NCBI GenBank assembly: GCA_002414385.1
Contig: DHZH01000004.1
Coordinates: 7,361 to 71,360, forward strand
Direction: 5' to 3'
Source: Gammaproteobacteria bacterium UBA5109
Lineage (GTDB): Bacteria > Pseudomonadota > Gammaproteobacteria > Pseudomonadales > Pseudohongiellaceae
DNA: 64,000 nt
The position numbers and the translations under genes were made by a program. The notes below the pieces were generated by a model. That model was not told the origin of the DNA. It saw nothing but the letters and a program-made list of their open reading frames with translations, and ran no database searches. This document shows, piece after piece, positions 1 to 9,659 of the stretch (the first letter of the stretch is position 1; each line of letters begins with the position of its first letter).

Positions 1-570
1 GCCTTCTCTGACTCAGAAGTTGAGGGGATCAGGACAGCTAACGAGAGTTCATTACCAATTTGGGCTCAAAATGACACCGGTGGTTCGCTGGACTGGTTGC
101 CGCAGTGTGGCGTTGGAAACCTGACCCAGTATGGAAGCGGTGATCCCAATCAGGCGTCAACTGGACGGGTCACGGATCCGGCCACAGGTAGCCTGATCCC
201 GAATGGTAACTGCTTTGATTACGATCCGTACTTCGTAAACTTGAGTGGTCAGCCACAGGTGCAGGCACCTGAGCTGTCCTACAACATCGGTATCGACTAT
301 GAGTTTGCCTGGGGCGGCGGTTCGCTGACACCACGTCTGGCTTATTCCTATACTGATGAGAGCTGGTCAAACGTGATCCAGACTGATTACTATCGCAATG
401 ACCCAAGGGGAATTACCAACTTCACCGTGGATTATGATAGAGATGACTGGACTGTTCAGTTCTACATCCGCAACCTGACTGAAGATGTTTATATTGCATC
501 AGCCCGAGAAGGCTGGATAGGTTATGGCGCGCCCAGAACCTATGGTGTTCGTGCAAGACTGAACTTCTAA
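1..570 (+). CDS. TonB-dependent receptor, C-terminal part (partial)
   Basis: The reading frame is open from base 1, so the gene starts before the window. The visible 189 residues have the alternating polar/aromatic strands of an outer-membrane beta-barrel. They end in short strands typical of TonB-dependent receptors (YELA-like 'YSYTDESWSN', 'FYIRNLTEDVYIAS', 'GAPRTYGVRARLNF') and a terminal Phe, the usual Bam recognition signal. A receptor of this type would take up a substrate across the outer membrane using TonB energy. The substrate cannot be read from this end alone. A strong hairpin terminator follows directly. Confidence 0.85.
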   Translation, partial: AFSDSEVEGIRTANESSLPIWAQNDTGGSLDWLPQCGVGNLTQYGSGDPNQASTGRVTDPATGSLIPNGNCFDYDPYFVNLSGQPQVQAPELSYNIGIDYEFAWGGGSLTPRLAYSYTDESWSNVIQTDYYRNDPRGITNFTVDYDRDDWTVQFYIRNLTEDVYIASAREGWIGYGAPRTYGVRARLNF

Positions 571-603
571 AGTTGTAAGTAGTAGTCTACTCCCTAGACT
601 GGA

Positions 604-639
604 AAAGCCCCTTTGGTGTAAACCGAAGGGGCTTTTTTT
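604..639 (+). terminator. Rho-independent terminator after the TonB receptor
   Basis: A stem of AAGCCCCTT/AAGGGGCTT (extended by GG/CC with one mismatch) closes a short loop and is followed by a run of seven T on the + strand. It lies about 35 bases after the receptor stop. Confidence 0.9.
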
Positions 640-750
640 ATACCTGAAGGATGCAGTTGAAGTAATACACCCTGAATAGAATTTGCCAAGAGCAAGGTCG
701 GGAAAGAGCTAAGGTGGTAAGAAAAAGATGCCGGATTAATATCTCAAGGC

Positions 751-787
751 AAAAAGAAACCGGGTAAATTTACCCGGTTTCTTTTTT
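751..787 (-). terminator. Terminator of the DUF5916 gene
   Basis: A near-perfect palindrome (GAAACCGGGTAAA / TTTACCCGGTTTC) is flanked by A and T runs on both sides, so it could work in both directions. It lies 43 bases beyond the stop of the leftward DUF5916 gene, whose transcript it most likely ends. Confidence 0.8.
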
Positions 788-829
788 GCGCAACTATGAT
801 TCCATGATTTTTGCGCAGCTTATTTGTGT

Positions 830-3022
830 CTAATAGCGGAAGGTATAGGAGAACTTCGCCGTCACATCGGTAAAAGCAGAATTGAAGGAGTTATCACGGT
901 CATAATCTTCCAGCATCTGGTTGATCACGAAATAAACTTCCTGCCCTTCTTCCGGCACCCAGTGCAGGCGCATGTTCAAGCCCATGGTTTCGCTGACATT
1001 GTCATACTGAATCAGGTTGATCCAGGACAGGCGTGGTGAGAAAACGAAATCCAGACCACCGGAAACCAGGCGTGTGGCGAAACTGCCCTGCGGCAGATCA
1101 ATAAAAGTCAGATCATATTGCACTGATGCCCTGAAGCGTGGCGTCGGCTGCCAGGTCAGATCGGCTTCGAACCATTCCCGGTCGCCGTTATAAAAACCAC
1201 CTTTGACATAAGTGAGCTTGGTAGCCCATTCACGGATAGTTGAGGACTGGAAAGTACCGCCGTGATCATTAAAGGTATATTCACCTGGTTGAATAAAAAT
1301 CCCGTCAGATACTTCAAAGGGGGTCAGCAGTACTTCCTTGTTGAAATTGGATATCCAGAACAGGCGGTCACGACTGCGGAAATTCAGATCAAATGTACGA
1401 TAACGAATTGTCTGTGACTGCAAGCCAGCGTCAATATATTCATACCGACGTACACTCAGCTCAGTATCAGCACTCTGTATGCGCCCACCTGTGGGACGAT
1501 AGGTATAGCCTAGCTGCGCATTGTAATCATCCACACCGACCCGGTTGGCAAAACCCAGTGCCGGACGGAAATTGGATTCAAAGCGTTTCCAGGCGACACC
1601 GCCACCAAGACCGGTGTTGGCGTTAATCGCCACGCCCAGTCCGGCAGCATCTTCATCATCTTCCAATCCCTGGGTATCGGCACGCTGGGCCCAGCCGGAG
1701 ACTTCCAGCGTTTTACCGGGGCCGGGAAAGCCGGCATTACGGTAAAGATAGTCCAGCCCGTAGAGGGAATTATCCACGTTGGCACGCGGGTTGCCGTCAG
1801 TCAAAATAAAGCCCAGTGTCGATTGTCCTGGCAGTCCATAGTTGCCACGCACCACAGAGAGGGTTGAGGCTTCCACTGCTCCCTGGGAGTCCTGACGGAT
1901 GCTCAGGGCACCGATATCCAGGTTCCCGACCCGGCCACTGACCTTGCCACCGTATTCCAGATCGACCTGCTGGCCGTTGTTGCCCAGCCCGATATTGCGC
2001 GAGAAGAATGGTCGACCGTTCTGGCCGCCGCCCAGCACTCCGCTGGAACCGATACGGCCGAATTCAAAAATATCCGATTCACGCAAAAAGAAATCACGCT
2101 TTTCCGGGAAAAACAGACTGAAACGCGTCAGGTTGACCTGACGGTTGTCCACTTCCGTAGCGGAAAAGTCCGTATTGAAGGTCAGCGAGCCATTCAGTGA
2201 AGGTGTCAGCTTGTATACGACGTCCAGGGAAGGCTCAAAACTGCTCTCGGAACTGTCCGGGTTATAGCGCTGTTCATCGCTGATGCTGACTGAAGGCGTG
2301 ATATCCAGCCCGACGCCCTGATCAACACCCACCATGCCTTGCAGTTCACCATAATTACTCGGGTCATAGCGGCGGTCATAGGACTGCCAGGCCAGAGTCT
2401 CATTACGGCCCTGGATACTGCGGGTAAAATTCAGGCCCCAGGTAGTGATATTTTCCGCAACCGTCAGGGACTTGTAGGGGATTTCAAATTCAGCCGTCCA
2501 GCCACCCTCAAATTCCCCGACCTCGACATAAAAAATACTGTCCCAATCGTTATAGGGCTGCGTGACATTCTGGAAAATACCGTCAACCGGCACGCCGTTT
2601 GGGTTTACGCCAAAGTAGTAACCGGTGCGCTGGTTGTTAAAAGGGTTGATGTTGACGATGATATTGTCATCACCGATGACATTGCCGTTGCGTCGCAGCA
2701 CCCTCGCCGTCAGTACATCCGGGTCGATGTACATTCTGGCACCGACATAGAGCGCGTTTTCATCATAAAGCAGGTACAGTTCGGTACGTTCCGAAGGCTG
2801 GGCATACTCGACCGGATTGACCTGGTGCAGGTCATCAATAAACAGCGCATTTTCCCAGACAGCATCGTCCAGATTACCGTCCAGCACCGGCGCTGTCATG
2901 GTATGGACAATTTCGCGGGATTTGGCGGCAGGCACCTCAATATTTACGGGTTGAGCCCTTACTGATGTGATAAAGCTGCTGATAAAAACAATGCAGCCGA
3001 AAGATAAAAACTGTTTATACAA
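830..3022 (-). CDS. CBM9-like / DUF5916 outer-membrane protein
   Basis: 730 residues. A Sec signal (about 1-23, ending SVRAQ) precedes a CBM9-like sandwich (about 40-210; 'APVLDGNLDDAVWENA' and 'NINPFNNQRTGYYFGVNPNG' are typical of the family). A long beta-strand-rich region follows, ending SYTFRY with a terminal aromatic as in outer-membrane barrels. This order is the DUF5916 architecture; its members are thought to sit in the outer membrane and bind or pass carbohydrates, but the function is not established. The start is TTG, supported by a GGGGAG ribosome site eight bases upstream and by the signal peptide beginning there. It is transcribed alone, divergent from the DUF4159 gene. Confidence 0.85.
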   Translation of the reverse strand: MYKQFLSFGCIVFISSFITSVRAQPVNIEVPAAKSREIVHTMTAPVLDGNLDDAVWENALFIDDLHQVNPVEYAQPSERTELYLLYDENALYVGARMYIDPDVLTARVLRRNGNVIGDDNIIVNINPFNNQRTGYYFGVNPNGVPVDGIFQNVTQPYNDWDSIFYVEVGEFEGGWTAEFEIPYKSLTVAENITTWGLNFTRSIQGRNETLAWQSYDRRYDPSNYGELQGMVGVDQGVGLDITPSVSISDEQRYNPDSSESSFEPSLDVVYKLTPSLNGSLTFNTDFSATEVDNRQVNLTRFSLFFPEKRDFFLRESDIFEFGRIGSSGVLGGGQNGRPFFSRNIGLGNNGQQVDLEYGGKVSGRVGNLDIGALSIRQDSQGAVEASTLSVVRGNYGLPGQSTLGFILTDGNPRANVDNSLYGLDYLYRNAGFPGPGKTLEVSGWAQRADTQGLEDDEDAAGLGVAINANTGLGGGVAWKRFESNFRPALGFANRVGVDDYNAQLGYTYRPTGGRIQSADTELSVRRYEYIDAGLQSQTIRYRTFDLNFRSRDRLFWISNFNKEVLLTPFEVSDGIFIQPGEYTFNDHGGTFQSSTIREWATKLTYVKGGFYNGDREWFEADLTWQPTPRFRASVQYDLTFIDLPQGSFATRLVSGGLDFVFSPRLSWINLIQYDNVSETMGLNMRLHWVPEEGQEVYFVINQMLEDYDRDNSFNSAFTDVTAKFSYTFRY

Positions 3023-3212
3023 AAGAAATTCTCCCCTGATTTATAGCAGCGGCAAATTGTACATTGTTATTTTTCTCCAGTAAAAACAGTATCTTGATGA
3101 AGAGTTGAAACCTTTTTCTTTGCACAATGAATGCTCTTTTCGGGCCATTTTATTTGGCTGGACAAGCTCAGGGGGGCTGTTTATTCTAGGCCGGTACTCA
3201 CGGCCTGCAGCG

Positions 3213-3953
3213 ATGAAAAAGTACTCAATAATTCTCAGTTTTGTTCTGGTCACAGCCCTGAGCGGCACCAGTCTTCTCCATGCCCAGGGCTTCAGGATGC
3301 GCTCCATGTCCCAGAACCAGCCACCAGCTACTGAATTTATTGCGGCCCGCTGGCATTTCGGCACCAATGGCAATATCGGCCACATGGGCTGGTCGCATAA
3401 CTATCCACAGTCGGATCAGCACCTGAACGATTTTCTGGAAAGAACCACCCGGGTGGATATTGATGTCATGTCCTACCGGATTGTCGAGCTTGGCAGCGAT
3501 GAGGTGTTTGACTACCCCTTTGCCTATGTCTCGGAACCTGGAGAGATGGAACTGAGCGAACAGGAAGTCGAAAACCTCAGGGAGTTCATTCTGCGAGGCG
3601 GCTTTGTCATCATGGACGATTTTGACGGTTCCTGGCAGTGGGCGCAGATGGTATCCCAGGTACGCCGGGCTTTTCCGGAAAGCCAGTTTGTTCCGCTGGG
3701 CATTGATGAGCCGGTATTTCAGTTGCTGAACCTGATTGACGACTTCCAGGACATGGCAAATTACGTTCCCGGTGGGGCTATCACCTACTACGGGCTTTAT
3801 AACCCACAGGGAGATATTGCCATACTCGCCGGTCACAACAATGACCTGGCCAACTTCTGGGACTGGTATTCCAATGGCTCCATGCCCCTGCTCCCTTCCA
3901 CAGATGCCTTTCGCCTGGGTTCCAATGCAGTCGTTTATTCCCTGACTCACTGA
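3213..3953 (+). CDS. DUF4159 domain protein, exported
   Basis: 246 residues from the ATG at 3213, which begins a clear signal peptide (MKKYSIILSFVLVTALSG..., cleavage near HAQG). The frame is open further upstream, but that part does not look like protein. The body shows DUF4159 features: 'LREFILRGGFVIMDDFDG' (about 125-145), a following 'RRAFPES' segment, 'PGGAITYYGLY', 'IAILAGHNNDLANFW' and the terminal 'YSLTH'. DUF4159 has a glutamine-amidotransferase-like fold; its function is unknown. Members often sit with MoxR-type operons, but no such genes are here. A paralogue lies at 57746-58594. There is no strong ribosome site. Confidence 0.8.
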   Translation: MKKYSIILSFVLVTALSGTSLLHAQGFRMRSMSQNQPPATEFIAARWHFGTNGNIGHMGWSHNYPQSDQHLNDFLERTTRVDIDVMSYRIVELGSDEVFDYPFAYVSEPGEMELSEQEVENLREFILRGGFVIMDDFDGSWQWAQMVSQVRRAFPESQFVPLGIDEPVFQLLNLIDDFQDMANYVPGGAITYYGLYNPQGDIAILAGHNNDLANFWDWYSNGSMPLLPSTDAFRLGSNAVVYSLTH

Positions 3954-4085
3954 CTTGGTCAGACAAACACATTGTTCACTGATTAAAACTTGTGCAGAAT
4001 AAGGCCAAACCATGATAATGGTCGGCTCCGCATTACACCCATACATGCCTATAAACAGAATAATTAAACGCAACAGGAGTTCAAG

Positions 4086-6230
4086 ATGAGAAGAATTACC
4101 GCAACGGGACTGGCGTTGTCATTTGCCGCTCTGGTCCTGCCTGTTCAGTCAGGACTGGCGCAACCCAGCCTGCCGGAGAATCCGGTCCATTTCACACAGG
4201 AACAGGCAGAACGAGGCAGACAGGCCTATATGCAGGGCTGCGTGGTCTGTCATGGTGATCGGCTGGACAATGGTGAGTTTGGCTTTCCCCTGATCGGCAG
4301 CGCCTTTGAAAACCGCTGGGCCGGTGTCAGTGCCGCAACTTTTTCCAATATGCTCAGGGAAACCATGCCTCCCGGTGGTGCCGGTACTCTGAGCAATCAG
4401 ACCTATACCGATCTGATGGCTTTTATCTTCCAGCAGAATGAAGTCCCTGCCGGTAATGAGGAATTGCCTGCCAACCCCGAGCAACTGGCATCACTGTATG
4501 TGACAGCCGGAGGGGTCAATTCCCAGCAGGCTGCTCTGCGTGTTGGCGGACCCGGTGGTGGATTCGCTTCTGACGTCAATCTTCCGCCCTGGCCTGAACC
4601 ACGCAACCCTTTGAATTCAATTGAAAATATTACCCAGGACATTCTCAACAACCCGCCGGACGGCTCCTGGCTGACTTGGCGACGTGACTATGAGGCCCTG
4701 GCTTACAGCCCGCTGGATGAAATCAATCGTCGTAATGTTGATGAGCTGAAACTGGCCTGGTCACTGACCCTGCCCGCCGGCCCGAATGAATCCACGCCGC
4801 TGGTGCATGATGGTGTCATGTTCGTGCAGAGCTTCAATGACAATATCATGGCGCTTAATGCCCTGACTGGTGATGAACTCTGGCATTACCGTCGTAATCT
4901 GCCGGAAGGTGTAAACGGCCGTGTCCAGCGTAATATCGCAGTTTATGAGGACAAGATTTATGCCTCAACTTCAGACGGACATGTGATTGCCCTTGATATG
5001 CGTACCGGCCGTCTGGTCTGGGAAGCAGATCTTGGATCTGACACCAGTGGCGGTCCTCTCGTGGCACAAGGCGTGGTCATGCAGGGCACGATGAGATCTG
5101 GTGGTGGCCCGGATGCAACCTTTATTCAGGGGCTGGATGCCGAAACCGGTGAACAGATGTGGCGTTTTTACGTCATTCCACAACCCGGCGAACCCGGTTC
5201 CAATACCTGGAATAATGTGCCATACGAAGAACTTAATGGCGGTTCAGTCTGGACAGCCGGTTCCTATGACCCGGTGAATAACCTGGCTCTGTTTGGCACG
5301 GCGCAGACCTATGACACCGGCCCACTGATGAATGCCGTGGATATTCCGGGGGTCAACAACGACGCACTGTATACCAATACTACCCTGGCCTTTGATCCGC
5401 AAAGCGGTGAGCTGGTCTGGTATTTCCAGCACTTCAATAATGATCAACATGACTTCGACTGGGCCTTTGAGCGCATGGTCACCGAGATTGAAATCGGCGG
5501 TGAGCAGCGCCGGGTCGTGATTACCGGCGGCAAGCTGGGCTATTACGATATCCTGGATGCTGCCACCGGTGAATATCTCTCTTCCTATGACATGGGTCTG
5601 CAGAACCTGATTCTCGGCGTTGACCCGGAGACCGATCGTAAAATTGTCGATTACGCCCTTTATCCTGACGGCCTGGAAGACAAGCAGGTATGCCCGCATG
5701 CCGGTGGTGGCCGCAGCTGGATTCCAGGTGCCTACAACCCCGAAACCGGCCGTATGTTCGCGCCAGCTGTCGAGACCTGTATGACCATGATCCTGGTCGG
5801 TGAAGGTGAACGTGGTTCCCTGTCATCCGGCTACCGCTGGACTATCCGACCGCGTGAAAACAGCGACGGTCGCTATGGTCATATCCAGGCGTTCAATGTC
5901 GGAGACAATATGACCGAGCATTGGACAGCCCGTCAGCGCCCACCGCAGTCCTCAGGTGTCCTGGCAACAGCTGGCGGCATAGTCTTTGCCGGAGCACTGG
6001 ACCGCAGTTTCTCAGCCTACGATGACCGTACCGGAGAGCGTCTGTGGAATACACGTTTGAACGACGTGCCTAACTCTGGCCCCATAAGCTTCTCCATTGA
6101 AGGCAAGCAGTATATTGGTGTGGTGGTTGGTTATGGCGGTGCACAATCAGTCAGCTTCCCGCGACTGGTGCCGGAAATTACTTTACCTGCCGTACCCAGT
6201 TCAACAGTCTGGGTCTTTGAATTGCCTTAA
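4086..6230 (+). CDS. PQQ-dependent dehydrogenase with N-terminal cytochrome c
   Basis: 714 residues. Signal peptide about 1-25 (cleavage after GLAQ). A cytochrome c domain follows (about 35-125) with haem motif CVVCH near residue 52. An eight-bladed PQQ-type propeller then runs from about 195 to the end ('TWRRDYEALAYSPLDEINRRNV', repeated 'ALD..TG...W' blades, 'HDFDWAFERM', 'SSGVLATAGGIVFAGALDRSF'). Such quinohaemoproteins oxidise alcohols or sugars in the periplasm and pass electrons to the respiratory chain. The cytochrome at the N-terminus is less common than the C-terminal arrangement of class II alcohol dehydrogenases. The substrate is not predictable. A good ribosome site (AGGAG) precedes the ATG. 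No PQQ synthesis genes lie in the window. Confidence 0.88.
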   Translation: MRRITATGLALSFAALVLPVQSGLAQPSLPENPVHFTQEQAERGRQAYMQGCVVCHGDRLDNGEFGFPLIGSAFENRWAGVSAATFSNMLRETMPPGGAGTLSNQTYTDLMAFIFQQNEVPAGNEELPANPEQLASLYVTAGGVNSQQAALRVGGPGGGFASDVNLPPWPEPRNPLNSIENITQDILNNPPDGSWLTWRRDYEALAYSPLDEINRRNVDELKLAWSLTLPAGPNESTPLVHDGVMFVQSFNDNIMALNALTGDELWHYRRNLPEGVNGRVQRNIAVYEDKIYASTSDGHVIALDMRTGRLVWEADLGSDTSGGPLVAQGVVMQGTMRSGGGPDATFIQGLDAETGEQMWRFYVIPQPGEPGSNTWNNVPYEELNGGSVWTAGSYDPVNNLALFGTAQTYDTGPLMNAVDIPGVNNDALYTNTTLAFDPQSGELVWYFQHFNNDQHDFDWAFERMVTEIEIGGEQRRVVITGGKLGYYDILDAATGEYLSSYDMGLQNLILGVDPETDRKIVDYALYPDGLEDKQVCPHAGGGRSWIPGAYNPETGRMFAPAVETCMTMILVGEGERGSLSSGYRWTIRPRENSDGRYGHIQAFNVGDNMTEHWTARQRPPQSSGVLATAGGIVFAGALDRSFSAYDDRTGERLWNTRLNDVPNSGPISFSIEGKQYIGVVVGYGGAQSVSFPRLVPEITLPAVPSSTVWVFELP

Positions 6231-6248
6231 TCAGGTAGTCTCTCAAAC

Positions 6249-6278
6249 AAAAAAGCCAGGAATATTCCTGGCTTTTTT
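6249..6278 (+). terminator. Terminator after the PQQ dehydrogenase
   Basis: A hairpin with stem AAAAGCCAGGAA/TTCCTGGCTTTT ends in a run of T. It lies 18 bases after the stop. The flanking A run means it may also end the leftward amidohydrolase transcript arriving from 6310. Confidence 0.88.
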
Positions 6279-6309
6279 GTGTCTACCCTTCAGGCAAATC
6301 AACAGGAGT

Positions 6310-7887
6310 TCAGGGGCTCAGTTGCGGATAATCAATCCCCAGCTGTTCCAGGTAGGTATCGTAGCGTGAAGGGTCGTAATAGAACTCCTCCAGCAAGGGC
6401 TTGTACTGCGCCATGATTTCAGCGTTCTTCTCGATAGCCGGATCATCATTGGGCCCGATAAAAGGCACATACTCTTCATTAGCCGTCTGTACATTATCGA
6501 AATAGTCATGGGCTTCACTGACCAGGGCCGGATCTGTCAGCAGATCAATCATGGTTGCGGCAATCACCTTGGCCCCGGCAACCGCTCCCTTGTGCGCAAT
6601 CGGGGTGGCCATCGCCATGGCACTTGACCAGTGATGACCCTGCCGCCCGGGAATGTTTGAGGGGAAACGCAAAGTCACTGTCGGTACATTCCAGGCAACA
6701 TCACCGATGTCATCTGAACCGCCGGAAACAGGCGGATCAACCGGTGCAGTCACGCCGGTGACTTCAGTTGCCAGTCCTTCGGGTTCCTCCTGGCCCATCA
6801 TCGTCTGAAATGCCCGTGCAAAAACCTGGTCATCCTCGGACCACTCAGGCAGGCCGACTTTATGGATATTCTCACCCATGGCCTCGGCAATCGGCCGGTT
6901 GAAATGTCTCGGGTAGGCAGCACCGATAATCCGTCGGCTCATCGTGGTATCGGTCATCATTGCCGCACCTTCGGCAATACGATGCAGGGTGGCAAAGTTT
7001 TCCCGTATACCGTCTGCCGTTATCTCACGAATAAAATACCAGACACTGGCGTAAGGCGGCACCACATTGGGTTGATCACCACCATTGGTTATCACATAGT
7101 GGGAGCGTTGCAGCGGATGCAGATGTTCACGGCGAAAATTCCAGCCGGTATTCATCAGTTCCACCGCATCCAGCGCACTGCGTCCTTCCCAGGGGTCTCC
7201 GGCTCCGTGTGCGGCATCTCCCTCAAACATGTATTCAACTGAAACCAGACCGGTTCCAGTTGCCTGCCCCCAGCTGACAGAGAGGTTATCAGCAACATGG
7301 GTGAACAGTACCGCATCGACCCCTTCAAACAGGCCGTCTCTGGCATACCAGGCTTTGGTTGCCAGTAATTCTTCGGCAATACCCGGCCAGATAAGGATGG
7401 TGCCGGGCAGGTTTTCCCGTTCCATGATGTCTTTGACCGCCAACGCTGCAGCAATATTCACGGCCTGACCGGAGTTATGCCCTTCACCATGACCGGGCGC
7501 GCCTTCAATCATTGGCTGGCGATAAGTTACACCGGGCATCTGCGATGACCGGGGGATGCCATCGACATCAGAACCCAGCGCTATAACAGGCTGTCCACTG
7601 CCCCAGCTTGCCCACCAGGATGAAGGTATGCCGGCCACGCCCCTTTCCACCGCGAAACCATGATCTTCAAGGATTTCACCCAGATAGCGCTGGGTTTCAA
7701 ATTCCTGAAAGCCCAGCTCGGAAAACGAAAACAGGCTGTCGACGATTTCCTGAACCAGTTTGCTGTTGTCATCAATTGCTGTCACAGCATCAGCTTTCAG
7801 GCCAGTAAAATTCGTCGCTTGTGCCAGCCCAGAAGATGCAAAGAGCATCAGCGCGATAGCAGCAACAACATTTGCAGTAACTTTCAT
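6310..7887 (-). CDS. Exported M20-family amidohydrolase (AbgB-like)
   Basis: 525 residues. Signal peptide (MKVTANVVAAIALMLFASSGLAQA). The mature part is an M20 metallopeptidase/amidohydrolase like AbgB of p-aminobenzoyl-glutamate use. Landmarks are 'FSFSELGFQEFET' near the start, 'GHGEGHNSGQAVNIAAALA' (metal-ligand region), 'EELLATKAWYARDGLFEGVDAVLFTH', 'GGDQPNVVPPYASVWYFIRE' and 'SGGSDDIGDVAWNVPTVTLRFPSNIPG'. Family members hydrolyse amide bonds of N-acyl amino acids with two metal ions. AbgB itself is cytoplasmic, so the signal peptide suggests periplasmic hydrolysis of peptides or acyl-amino acids. GGAGG lies seven bases before the ATG. It is a single gene. Confidence 0.87.
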   Translation of the reverse strand: MKVTANVVAAIALMLFASSGLAQATNFTGLKADAVTAIDDNSKLVQEIVDSLFSFSELGFQEFETQRYLGEILEDHGFAVERGVAGIPSSWWASWGSGQPVIALGSDVDGIPRSSQMPGVTYRQPMIEGAPGHGEGHNSGQAVNIAAALAVKDIMERENLPGTILIWPGIAEELLATKAWYARDGLFEGVDAVLFTHVADNLSVSWGQATGTGLVSVEYMFEGDAAHGAGDPWEGRSALDAVELMNTGWNFRREHLHPLQRSHYVITNGGDQPNVVPPYASVWYFIREITADGIRENFATLHRIAEGAAMMTDTTMSRRIIGAAYPRHFNRPIAEAMGENIHKVGLPEWSEDDQVFARAFQTMMGQEEPEGLATEVTGVTAPVDPPVSGGSDDIGDVAWNVPTVTLRFPSNIPGRQGHHWSSAMAMATPIAHKGAVAGAKVIAATMIDLLTDPALVSEAHDYFDNVQTANEEYVPFIGPNDDPAIEKNAEIMAQYKPLLEEFYYDPSRYDTYLEQLGIDYPQLSP

Positions 7888-8057
7888 TCTATCCTCCGGA
7901 TATTATTTATTAGGGTTGTTATGGCACCAGAATATATACAATTTTGATGCCAACATAGTGAAACAACAGAAGGAAGCAATCCAGCTTAAACTGAACAAAC
8001 AGTCTGTTTAGAAATTATTGTTAATGGGGTGAGCTGAGCGTGGACTCAGGACGACGT

Positions 8058-9125
8058 TTATTCCAGTCCTGAATTCTTGGCAGGAATTTCCAGCCCCATG
8101 GCACGGGCCCTGCGGCGCCAGAGCTGACGGGCGTGTTCCTGCATATCAATCTGTTTGTCCTTTTCATCCATGATTTCCAGTCCCAGCAGGGTTTCCAGGA
8201 TGTCTTCCAGGGTAATGATGCCTTCCATCCCCCCGTATTCATCGACAATCATCATGATATGCAGACGCTCCTGAATAAAATATTCAAAGGCATCATAGAC
8301 TGTCTTGGTTTCCGGCATGGCTTTAAGGTCACGACAATAATCCTTGAGTTTTTTATCGCTGTTACCTCTTGAGTGCCCCAGCAACAAGTCACCTTTGAGC
8401 ACAAAACCGACAAGATGCTCACGATCATTTTCGTAGATTGGAATGCGTGAAAAGCGTGTATCGTAATGGGCAGTAAAAAATGCATCAACGGTCATTTCTT
8501 CCGACAGCGAAAACACCACCGGCCGCGGCGTCATCACAGCAGTAACCGGCGTTTCATGCAGAAGAAAAATATTGCGCAGAATCTGTGATTCTTTTTGCTG
8601 CAACTGGCCTTCTTTTTCGCCCAGTTCCGCCATGGCTGCAAACTCTTCCCGGGAAAAACCTTCCGGCTCATCATGCTGAGACATATTGCGGGTAAATTTT
8701 TCCGACATCCAGACGAATGGATACAGAATCCACACCAGTACCTTGAGCGAATGCGCGGTAAGCCCGGACAGGTGACGCCAGTAGTTCGCCCCCAGCGTTT
8801 TCGGAATAATTTCGGAAAACACCAGAATCAGCAGAGTCAGTATGGCAGAGGCCAGCCCGACCGAGTTACTGCCAAAAACCGCTGCCGCCTGCGCGCCGGC
8901 ACCTGCAGCACCGACTGTATGGGCGATGGTATTCAGCGTCAGAATGGCCGCCAGCGGCTTGTTGATGTCTTCCTTGAGCTGGCGCATGATCTTGCCGCCT
9001 GAGCGTTCCTGCTGCTCCATCAGGGTGATATGTGCCTTGCTGGTACTCAGCAGCACCGCTTCGAAGATTGAACACAGAAATGAAAATACGAGCGCAAGCG
9101 CTACGTACACGATAAGAAGTGTCAT
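8058..9125 (-). CDS. CNNM/CorC-type membrane protein with CBS pair
   Basis: 355 residues. An N-terminal DUF21/CNNM membrane domain with about four helices (1-150) includes 'EAVLLSTSKAHITLMEQQ' and 'ILVFSEIIPKTLGANYW', both typical. It is followed by two CBS domains (about 195-320; 'VMTPRPVVFSLSEEMTVDAFF', 'FSRIPIYENDREHLVGFVLKGDLL', 'IVDEYGGMEGIITLEDILE'). Family members are linked to Mg2+/Co2+ efflux or homeostasis, with the CBS pair sensing nucleotide-Mg. The C-terminal CorC_HlyC domain is short or absent here. It appears monocistronic. Confidence 0.87.
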   Translation of the reverse strand: MTLLIVYVALALVFSFLCSIFEAVLLSTSKAHITLMEQQERSGGKIMRQLKEDINKPLAAILTLNTIAHTVGAAGAGAQAAAVFGSNSVGLASAILTLLILVFSEIIPKTLGANYWRHLSGLTAHSLKVLVWILYPFVWMSEKFTRNMSQHDEPEGFSREEFAAMAELGEKEGQLQQKESQILRNIFLLHETPVTAVMTPRPVVFSLSEEMTVDAFFTAHYDTRFSRIPIYENDREHLVGFVLKGDLLLGHSRGNSDKKLKDYCRDLKAMPETKTVYDAFEYFIQERLHIMMIVDEYGGMEGIITLEDILETLLGLEIMDEKDKQIDMQEHARQLWRRRARAMGLEIPAKNSGLE

Positions 9126-9332
9126 TGAGGAATAGCTTTTAAAACGAAATCAGTGGATTGCATTAAACTCAAGCTGATCGTCATAAATCAATGAATTCCT
9201 GATCGAGTATAAAGAAAGCCCTAATCTCTTGGCTAGTCTTTAATTTACGGTAACAGGCAGCCAGGTAAAAAGCCCAGATTGGCAGAAATTCCAAGCCGGG
9301 GCTTCCGATAAGCGACTTTTATCAAATTTGGA

Positions 9333-9548
9333 TTACTGTGGCAGGATTCCACACAAGCCGTTAATTGACTCCAGGTCCCCATGGGCCATATGCGCGTCAA
9401 GGGCTCTTTCTGACACTTCAATAATGATGTAATCCCCATTACCGGTCAGATGACAGATTTCAACCTTGCCCGGTTTGGCAACCGCCGTATAGCTGATTGC
9501 AGAACCAAGTGTAATCAGGCTGACAAAGAATATGCTTAATTTTTTCAT
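9333..9548 (-). CDS. Small secreted protein with ICH...GN...HGD motif
   Basis: 71 residues from the ATG at 9548, which starts a Sec signal (MKKLSIFFVSLITLGSAISYTAVA). The frame is open 20 codons further upstream without signal-like sequence. The mature part of about 47 residues contains KVEICHLTGNGDYIIIEVSERALDAHMAHGD in two overlapping blocks: Cys-His, Gly-Asn, then Ala-x3-His-x2-HGD. The same short motif is found as a repeat or tail in secreted proteins of many marine bacteria; its function is unknown to me. Two Cys (motif and near the C-terminus) could form a disulfide. Confidence 0.7.
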   Translation of the reverse strand: MKKLSIFFVSLITLGSAISYTAVAKPGKVEICHLTGNGDYIIIEVSERALDAHMAHGDLESINGLCGILPQ

Positions 9549-9659
9549 GCTTGCTCCGTTTAAAATCGTTTGCTTTCCCAAATGTTCATGCTTTAGCAAA
9601 TAAAGCATGATGGCATACTGATATTCTAATTCCCGTAAGCCCAGGTCACAAGGAATTGT

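Noticed and set aside
3225..4073. 282-residue frame on the - strand over the DUF4159 gene
   Set aside because: The + strand gene has a signal peptide and DUF4159 motifs; the antisense product lacks a plausible domain.
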